A DNA stretch of 5,076 nt from Microbacterium sp. Its GTDB lineage: Bacteria; Actinomycetota; Actinomycetes; Actinomycetales; Microbacteriaceae. Below the pieces are notes generated by a model, which saw only the letters and a program-made list of their open reading frames with translations, was not told the origin of the DNA and ran no database searches. The position numbers and the translations under genes are program-made. The stretch lies in the NCBI GenBank assembly GCA_003524435.1, contig DQHP01000132.1:1-5076 (forward strand), written 5' to 3'. Position 1 is the stretch's first letter. Every line of letters begins with the position of its first letter. Positions 1 to 5,076 of the stretch are shown here, in pieces.

Positions 1-2013
<2,013 letters not shown>

Positions 2014-2023
2014 CGCTGGTCTC

Positions 2024-2059
2024 ACGAAAGGGCGGATGCTTCGGCATCCGTCCTTTCGT
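2024..2059 (+). terminator. Strong hairpin terminator of clpC
   Basis: A 16-bp stem begins 10 nt after the clpC stop. The 5' arm 2024-2039 (ACGAAAGGGCGGATGC) pairs with 2044-2059 through one G-U wobble, closed by a UUCG tetraloop at 2040-2043. The following bases (CGTTCTCGGG) are only modestly T-rich, so this is a strong-stem, weak-tail terminator of the kind common in high-GC actinobacteria. It separates clpC from argA. The upper stem is an inverted pair of the hexamer GGATGC/GCATCC, which is frequent throughout the window. The stem could also act as an mRNA 3'-end stabiliser. Confidence 0.88.
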
Positions 2060-2100
2060 CGTTCTCGGGTGCGTGACAGGTAAAGCGGGCGGTGGAGTTC

Positions 2101-2112
2101 TAGGCTGGACAT
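2101..2112 (+). promoter_or_regulatory. Predicted -10 of a leaderless argA promoter
   Basis: TAGGCT (2101-2106) fits the actinobacterial -10 consensus TANNNT and ends 6 nt before the GTG start at 2113, so transcription would start at or next to the start codon. The nearest Shine-Dalgarno-like run (GGTGGAG, 2091-2097) is 15 nt upstream of the start, too far to work normally. No good -35 sits 16-18 bp upstream; GTGACA at 2073-2078 is 22 bp away. The first three bases, TAG, are also an in-frame stop for argA, which rules out any upstream start. The same TARGCTGG core precedes the gene at 3546. Confidence 0.6.
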
Positions 2113-2613
2113 GTGAGCGAGTACACCGTCCGACCGGCGCGCAGCGCCGACATCCTTGGCATCCATCATCTGCTGGAGCCGCTGGTCGAGCGACGAATCC
2201 TCCTCGGCAAAGATCTTGCGGTCCTCTATGGCGCCGTGCAGGAGTTCATCGTCGCCGAAGCCGACGGCGTGCTGATCGGCTGCGGCGCCCTGCATGTGAT
2301 GTGGGAAGACCTCGGCGAAGTGCGCACGCTGATCGTGCGTGATGACTGGCTGCGCCGCGGTGTGGGGCGCGCACTCGTCGACGCGCTCGAAGCCCGCGCG
2401 GCCGAGCTGGGGTTGCAACGACTGTTCTGCCTCACCTTCGAAATGGACTTCTTCACCCGCCGCGGCTTCGAACCCATCGGCGAGCAGGTCGTCGACCCTG
2501 ACGTGTACTCTCAGCTGCTGCGCAGCCCGGACGAGGGTGTCGCCGAGTTCCTCAACCTCGCGCACGTGAAGCCCAACACCCTCGGCAACACTCGAATGCT
2601 GAAGAACCTGTAG
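2113..2613 (+). CDS. argA: Amino-acid N-acetyltransferase (N-acetylglutamate synthase, short GNAT type)
   Basis: Predicted to acetylate L-glutamate with acetyl-CoA, the first step of arginine biosynthesis. The 166-residue protein is a lone GNAT domain without the amino-acid-kinase half of classical ArgA. It resembles, from memory, M. tuberculosis Rv2747 (about 174 aa, reported to use glutamate and glutamine): AVQEF at 41-45, GCGALHV followed by W-x-DLGE-x-RT at 56-72, the acetyl-CoA loop RRGVGR 81-86, F-E-x-x-FF-x-RxGF around 110-125, and the C-terminal VAEFL and VKPN-x-LGN-x-RML (152-163). The GTG start is fixed by the in-frame TAG at 2101; the overlapping ATG at 2111 is followed directly by TGA. 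It stands outside any arginine cluster here. It has its own promoter and abuts the downstream membrane gene, to which translation is probably coupled. The family call is firm; exact substrate preference is inferred. Confidence 0.88.
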   Translation: MSEYTVRPARSADILGIHHLLEPLVERRILLGKDLAVLYGAVQEFIVAEADGVLIGCGALHVMWEDLGEVRTLIVRDDWLRRGVGRALVDALEARAAELGLQRLFCLTFEMDFFTRRGFEPIGEQVVDPDVYSQLLRSPDEGVAEFLNLAHVKPNTLGNTRMLKNL

Positions 2614-3279
2614 ATGGTCCGCCGCCGTCGAACCGCCGCTGTCTACCGGCGACGAAGGCTCCTCGTATTCGGGAGCCTCTTTTTATTGATCGCCGCGCTG
2701 GGCGTTGGTGTCTGGCTGATCATCGCGCAGCCATGGGCGGATGCTGCGGCAAAGCCCACACCGACGCCGACGTCGACGGTGGTCGAAGAGACCCCCACGC
2801 CCGAAGCAACGGACAGCGAAACACCGTCGCCAGAGCCGACCGAAGACGACTCGACAGACGTGGCCAAGGCGGCACCGTGCGAGGCCATCAACATCACAGT
2901 CGAGGCTGCGACTGATGCGGATACCTATGCGGCCGGTGAGCTGCCGCAACTGTCGATCTCACTGACGAATACCGGCGAAGCCGACTGCACGCTCGATGTG
3001 GGCTCTGCAACGCAGACCTTCACAGTTTCTAGTGGGGCCGATGAGTGGTGGCGCTCCACGGACTGCCAAGAAAACTCGAGCAGCATGATCGTGACGCTCG
3101 CGGCGGGCCAGACCGTGCCGAGTGCGACACCTGTCGTATGGGATCGCACTCGTTCCAGCGTCGACACCTGCGATCAGGAGAACCGGCCTCGGGCGCCGGG
3201 CGGCGGCGCGTCGTACCACGTCGCCGTGTCCATCGGAGGCTTCGACTCGCCGATCAGCCGACAGATCCTGCTGTACTGA
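2614..3279 (+). CDS. Single-pass membrane protein with Pro/Thr-rich linker and exported Cys-containing domain
   Basis: I do not recognise a named family. The 221-residue protein has an Arg-rich cytoplasmic start (R3-R6, R12-R15), one transmembrane helix about 17-38 (positive-inside, so N-in/C-out), a low-complexity Thr/Pro/Glu/Ser linker about 47-80 suited to spanning the cell wall, and an extracellular domain about 88-221. That domain is rich in Ser/Thr/Val with an LSISLTNTG-like strand and four cysteines (89, 125, 151, 186) that could form two disulfides. An immunoglobulin-like or DUF4232-like beta-sandwich is a guess. There is no lipobox cysteine, and no LPxTG or catalytic motif. The ATG follows the argA stop with no gap and in the same frame, and there is no clear ribosome binding site, so coupled translation is likely. 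Codon 24 is TTA, the only in-frame TTA I found here. An intrinsic-terminator-like structure lies inside codons 15-25. Confidence 0.85.
   Translation: MVRRRRTAAVYRRRRLLVFGSLFLLIAALGVGVWLIIAQPWADAAAKPTPTPTSTVVEETPTPEATDSETPSPEPTEDDSTDVAKAAPCEAINITVEAATDADTYAAGELPQLSISLTNTGEADCTLDVGSATQTFTVSSGADEWWRSTDCQENSSSMIVTLAAGQTVPSATPVVWDRTRSSVDTCDQENRPRAPGGGASYHVAVSIGGFDSPISRQILLY
2656..2687 (+). terminator. Intrinsic terminator or attenuator inside the membrane protein gene
   Basis: AGGCTCC (2656-2662) pairs perfectly with GGAGCCT (2672-2678) around a 9-nt loop, followed at once by CTTTTTATT (2679-2687). This is a canonical Rho-independent terminator, 43 nt after the argA stop codon and within codons 15-25 of the next gene. 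The T-tract falls on Phe-Leu-Leu encoded TTT-TTA-TTG, all unusual choices in this G/C-ending codon context. It could end argA transcripts, with translating ribosomes opening the stem to let the membrane gene be transcribed. Structure is seen directly; activity is inferred. Confidence 0.6.
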
Positions 3280-3320
3280 CGACACATGCTGACGGCATGC
3301 ACAGGCAGCATCGTCTGCCG
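3278..3320 (+). terminator. Weak stem-loop after the membrane protein gene
   Basis: Overlapping the TGA stop, GACG (3278-3281) and ATGCTG (3286-3291) can pair with CAGCAT (3306-3311) and CGTC (3312-3315), leaving a 4-nt bulge. Two smaller competing hairpins exist: CATGC/GCATG (3285-3299) and GGCAG/CTGCC (3304-3319). There is no T-tract. It may terminate the argA unit weakly or only protect the 3' end. Confidence 0.3.
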
Positions 3321-3379
3321 CTTGGACTGAGGGCAAAAATCAGTGTGCCGAAGGGCTGACACCGCCATTGCTTTGGGAT

Positions 3380-3533
3380 ACCATTAACGCAGCTCTCGAG
3401 TATTTTGGTGTAAGCCATCCCCAGTGGCGTCGGGCTCAGCGTCCCCAGCGCTCCGACAATCACCATTCGAGAGTTCGAGGGCCCTTTCGAGTACTCCAGT
3501 CCCCAATGAAGAACTCGAGAGGGCCCCAATGGT
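3380..3533. repeat. 154-bp intergenic segment with imperfect terminal inverted repeats (MITE-like or regulatory)
   Basis: The left end reads ACCATT, 7 nt, CTCTCGAGT (3380-3401). The right end, read on the minus strand, is ACCATT, 6 nt, CTCTCGAGT (3533 back to 3513). Fifteen bases match with one spacer difference. The interior holds an additional inverted repeat (3479-3526), five YTCGAG words (3395, 3466, 3474, 3486, 3514) and four CCCCARYG words (3419, 3443, 3501, 3524). No convincing ORF crosses it and I see no flanking target duplication (left flank TTTGGGAT, right flank TAAGCTGG). It ends exactly at the -10 of the next gene. It could be a small non-autonomous element, an IS remnant, or a multi-site operator. 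Confidence 0.5.
3479..3526. repeat. 14-bp inverted repeat immediately upstream of the 3534 promoter
   Basis: GGGCCCTTTCGAGT (3479-3492) pairs with ACTCGAGAGGGCCC (3513-3526) over all 14 positions with one T-G wobble; C3494-T3495 and A3510-G3511 add two pairs beyond a mismatch. The right arm covers the expected -35 region of the promoter at 3534, so a dimeric regulator bound here could repress or activate. As RNA it would form a stable hairpin, but no T-tract follows (the next bases are CAATGG), so it is not a typical terminator. The right arm can alternatively pair with the distant left end at 3393-3401. Confidence 0.6.
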
Positions 3534-3545
3534 TAAGCTGGTTTG
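3534..3545 (+). promoter_or_regulatory. Predicted -10 of a leaderless promoter for the SseB-like gene
   Basis: TAAGCT (3534-3539) fits TANNNT and ends 6 nt before the ATG at 3546, the spacing expected when the transcript begins at the start codon. There is no Shine-Dalgarno sequence in the preceding 20 nt. The -35 window (about 3511-3516, GAACTC) is poor and falls in the inverted repeat. TAA at 3534-3536 is in frame, limiting the start to TTG 3543 or ATG 3546; the promoter favours ATG. Confidence 0.6.
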
Positions 3546-3956
3546 ATGGCAGCGAAGAAATCGCGTGGCAAGAAGCCCGCACCCGAGGAGTTCCGCTCCG
3601 AAGCGCTCGCGCAGGCACTCGAGAAGCAGGACATCGCCGCAGTTGCCTTGGCACTGCGCCACGGAACAACTGTTGTGCCGCTGCTCAAAGCAGGCGCCCG
3701 CGACAACCCGCTTGATGGCGGTGAGGTCTGGACGTACCGCGACCCCGCATCCGGCGACGTCGCCCTGCTGCTCTTTAGCGACGCAAAGAACAAGCCAGCC
3801 AACCTTCCGGCTGGTGTGGGCATCTACTCAGCGGGGTGGTTGCGCTCGTTCCTCACCACTCACCGCGACAGCATTACGACGGTGTTCCTCGACATTGCGG
3901 GTCCGCACCCGATGCAGGCATCGCCGGACGAGTTGCTCAAGGCGCTGTACGCGTAG
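3546..3956 (+). CDS. Small SseB-like N-terminal-domain protein, function unknown
   Basis: A 136-residue soluble protein. Residues 1-11 are a Lys/Arg-rich tail (KKSRGKK), 14-40 look helical, and 41-135 resemble the SseB N-terminal domain found in many small actinobacterial proteins: a VVPLL strand (43-47), acidic loop, DVALLLFSD strand (71-79), GIYSAGWLRSFL helix (92-103), VFLDIAGP (113-120) and a final DELLKAL helix (128-134). No catalytic motif, cysteine or membrane segment is visible. The family match is from memory of the pattern and is moderate. Database labels such as dehydrogenase for this kind of protein have no support in the sequence. The TTG at 3543 would add one Met, but ATG is preferred because it lies 6 nt beyond a good -10 with no ribosome binding site. 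It is monocistronic, convergent with radA 48 bp away, and sits directly behind the inverted-repeat segment. Confidence 0.82.
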   Translation: MAAKKSRGKKPAPEEFRSEALAQALEKQDIAAVALALRHGTTVVPLLKAGARDNPLDGGEVWTYRDPASGDVALLLFSDAKNKPANLPAGVGIYSAGWLRSFLTTHRDSITTVFLDIAGPHPMQASPDELLKALYA

Positions 3957-4004
3957 CGCGCCCGCTGGTCGTCACAGCGTCTGAGTGAGCGGAGCACCCG
4001 CACG

Positions 4005-5076
4005 TCAGAACGGCGGAACGTCGACTTCTCTGAGTGCGTTCGACGGATACGTGGGAGTGACTGGGTGAGCGGATCGGCTGCGTGCTTTCACATCTTTCAA
4101 CGCCGCATCCAGTGTTTTCGATCGCTCGTCGACGACCTGCTCGTAACCCAGGCGTGCAGCTTCTGAGCGTCGTTGTTTCGCCTGCGTCACGGCGCGCACC
4201 TCGCCGGCCAGGCTGAGTTCGCCAACCGCGGCGACGGTGCGGGGGACTGAGAACTGCTTGATTGACCCCGCCACAGCGATGGCGATCGCCAGGTCAGCGG
4301 CAGGTTCGGTGAAACGCACCCCGCCGACGGTGGAAACATAAACATCTAGTTTGCCCGTCGGGATGCCCGCCCGGCGTTCGAGGATCGCCAACACCATTGC
4401 GACGCGAGAAGAATCCAGTCCATGTACGACGCGCCGCGGATTGGGCGCCGTTGTGTCGACTGTCAGCGCCTGCACCTCGACAGGCAGCGCACGGCGCCCC
4501 TCCATCGCGATGGCAACGCACGTGCCCGGCTCTGTCGACCCCTGGCCGAGGAAAAGTCCGGACGGATCAGGCACCTCGGCGATGCCGTCGCCGGTCATCT
4601 CGAAGCATCCGACCTCGTCTGTGGGGCCGAAACGGTTCTTCAACGCGCGGATGAATCGCAGTGCCGTTTGGCGGTCGCCCTCAAAATGGCACACCACATC
4701 GACGAGGTGCTCGAGGATGCGGGGGCCTGCGACCTGACCGTCTTTTGTCACGTGGCCGACGAGAATGATCGGCAGGCTGCGCTCTTTTGCGACGCGGATG
4801 AGTGTTGCGGCGACCTCGCGCACCTGGCTCGGCTGCCCGACGGCGCCATCGGACAGGGACGACGCCACCGTCTGCACCGAGTCGACGATGACCAGCTGGG
4901 GCTTCACCTCATCAATGTGGCCGAGAATAGTCGCGAGATCGGTCTCGCTGGCGAGGTACAGCTCATCGTGCAGTGCTCCGGTGCGCTCGGCACGCAGTCG
5001 CACTTGCGCCTGCGATTCTTCGGCGCTCGCGTAGAGCACTCGCCGCCCGCCTCGCGCCGCTTGCGCGGCGACTTCG
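4005..5076 (-). CDS. radA: DNA repair protein RadA (Sms), N-terminus outside window
   Basis: RecA-like ATPase/helicase that promotes branch migration during homologous recombination. The minus-strand frame is open to the window edge (last full codon 5073-5075), giving 356 visible residues. Full RadA is about 450-460, so roughly 100 residues with the CxxC zinc finger and Walker A are missing; the GTG at 5037-5039 is an internal Val. Visible: AEES 18-21 (usual form GEES), Walker B LVIVDSVQT 61-69, GHVTKDG 107-113, the RadA signature KNRFG 146-150, and from about residue 189 the Lon-protease-like domain with LDVYVSTVGGV and the VGELSLAGEVR block. The C-terminal 30 residues are variable and end VDVPPF. 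The stop is TGA (4005-4007 read in reverse). It is convergent with the SseB-like gene; its promoter is not in the window. Confidence 0.97.
   Translation of the reverse strand, partial: EVAAQAARGGRRVLYASAEESQAQVRLRAERTGALHDELYLASETDLATILGHIDEVKPQLVIVDSVQTVASSLSDGAVGQPSQVREVAATLIRVAKERSLPIILVGHVTKDGQVAGPRILEHLVDVVCHFEGDRQTALRFIRALKNRFGPTDEVGCFEMTGDGIAEVPDPSGLFLGQGSTEPGTCVAIAMEGRRALPVEVQALTVDTTAPNPRRVVHGLDSSRVAMVLAILERRAGIPTGKLDVYVSTVGGVRFTEPAADLAIAIAVAGSIKQFSVPRTVAAVGELSLAGEVRAVTQAKQRRSEAARLGYEQVVDERSKTLDAALKDVKARSRSAHPVTPTYPSNALREVDVPPF

Noticed and set aside
2073..2078. GTGACA as the -35 of the argA promoter
   Set aside because: It is 22 bp from TAGGCT, too far for a standard spacer; it would need a poor -10 (AGTTCT at 2096).
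2752..2850. Pro/Thr codon run resembling a tandem DNA repeat
   Set aside because: It is an irregular low-complexity linker at protein level, not a fixed-unit repeat.
3254..3529. Minus-strand open frame across the intergenic repeat segment, with an internal Met near 3466
   Set aside because: No recognisable motif or ribosome binding site, it runs through inverted repeats, and its C-terminal part is antisense to the membrane gene stop region; chance frame most likely.
3368..3715. Plus-strand open frame crossing the repeat segment into the SseB-like gene
   Set aside because: Arg/Ser/Gln-rich composition, overlaps a better-supported gene in another frame, no homology pattern.
4351..4737. 128-residue plus-strand open frame opposite radA
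   Set aside because: Shadow of the conserved RadA frame with biased Ser/Arg/Pro composition and no domain.
5037..5039. GTG as a possible start of radA
   Set aside because: Upstream codons to the window edge continue the RadA pattern (ARGGRRVLY); the Walker A region must lie beyond the window.

Overview
The window comes from a high-GC actinobacterium, most likely a member of the Microbacteriaceae. This rests on strong G/C preference at third codon positions, an actinobacterial ClpC, a short Mycobacterium-type ArgA, and promoters placed for leaderless transcripts. The genus is inference. The neighbourhood is core housekeeping (stress proteolysis, arginine synthesis, recombination repair). There is no phage, plasmid, CRISPR or RNA gene.

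Layout: nt 1-2013 is the 3' four-fifths of clpC (+), closed by a strong hairpin at 2024-2059. A leaderless-type promoter at 2101-2106 then drives argA (2113-2613, +), a single-domain N-acetylglutamate synthase. Its stop codon directly abuts, in the same frame, the start of a gene for a single-pass membrane protein with a Pro/Thr-rich linker and an exported beta-rich domain (2614-3279, +). A textbook intrinsic terminator (7-bp GC-rich stem plus T-rich tail) lies inside the first 25 codons of that gene. Its tail is written with rare TTT-TTA-TTG codons, so the membrane gene may be attenuated by, or protected through, its own translation.

Nucleotides 3280-3545 are non-coding and repeat-rich. A weak stem-loop follows the membrane gene. 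Next comes a 154-bp segment (3380-3533) with imperfect terminal inverted repeats, an inner 14-bp inverted repeat, and clusters of YTCGAG and CCCCARYG words. It abuts a second leaderless-type promoter (3534-3539) for a small SseB-like protein gene (3546-3956, +). A 48-bp convergent gap separates that gene from radA (minus strand, 4005 to the window end), which lacks its N-terminal zinc finger and Walker A.

The genes do not form one pathway. clpC and radA are old neighbours in actinobacterial chromosomes (from memory, they are also near each other in Mycobacterium tuberculosis), and argA plus the membrane gene form the only likely operon here. I see no obviously new enzymatic system. The most interesting signals are regulatory: the intragenic terminator, the inverted-repeat element at a promoter, the matched leaderless promoters, and a strikingly frequent hexamer GCATCC/GGATGC that also builds the clpC terminator.
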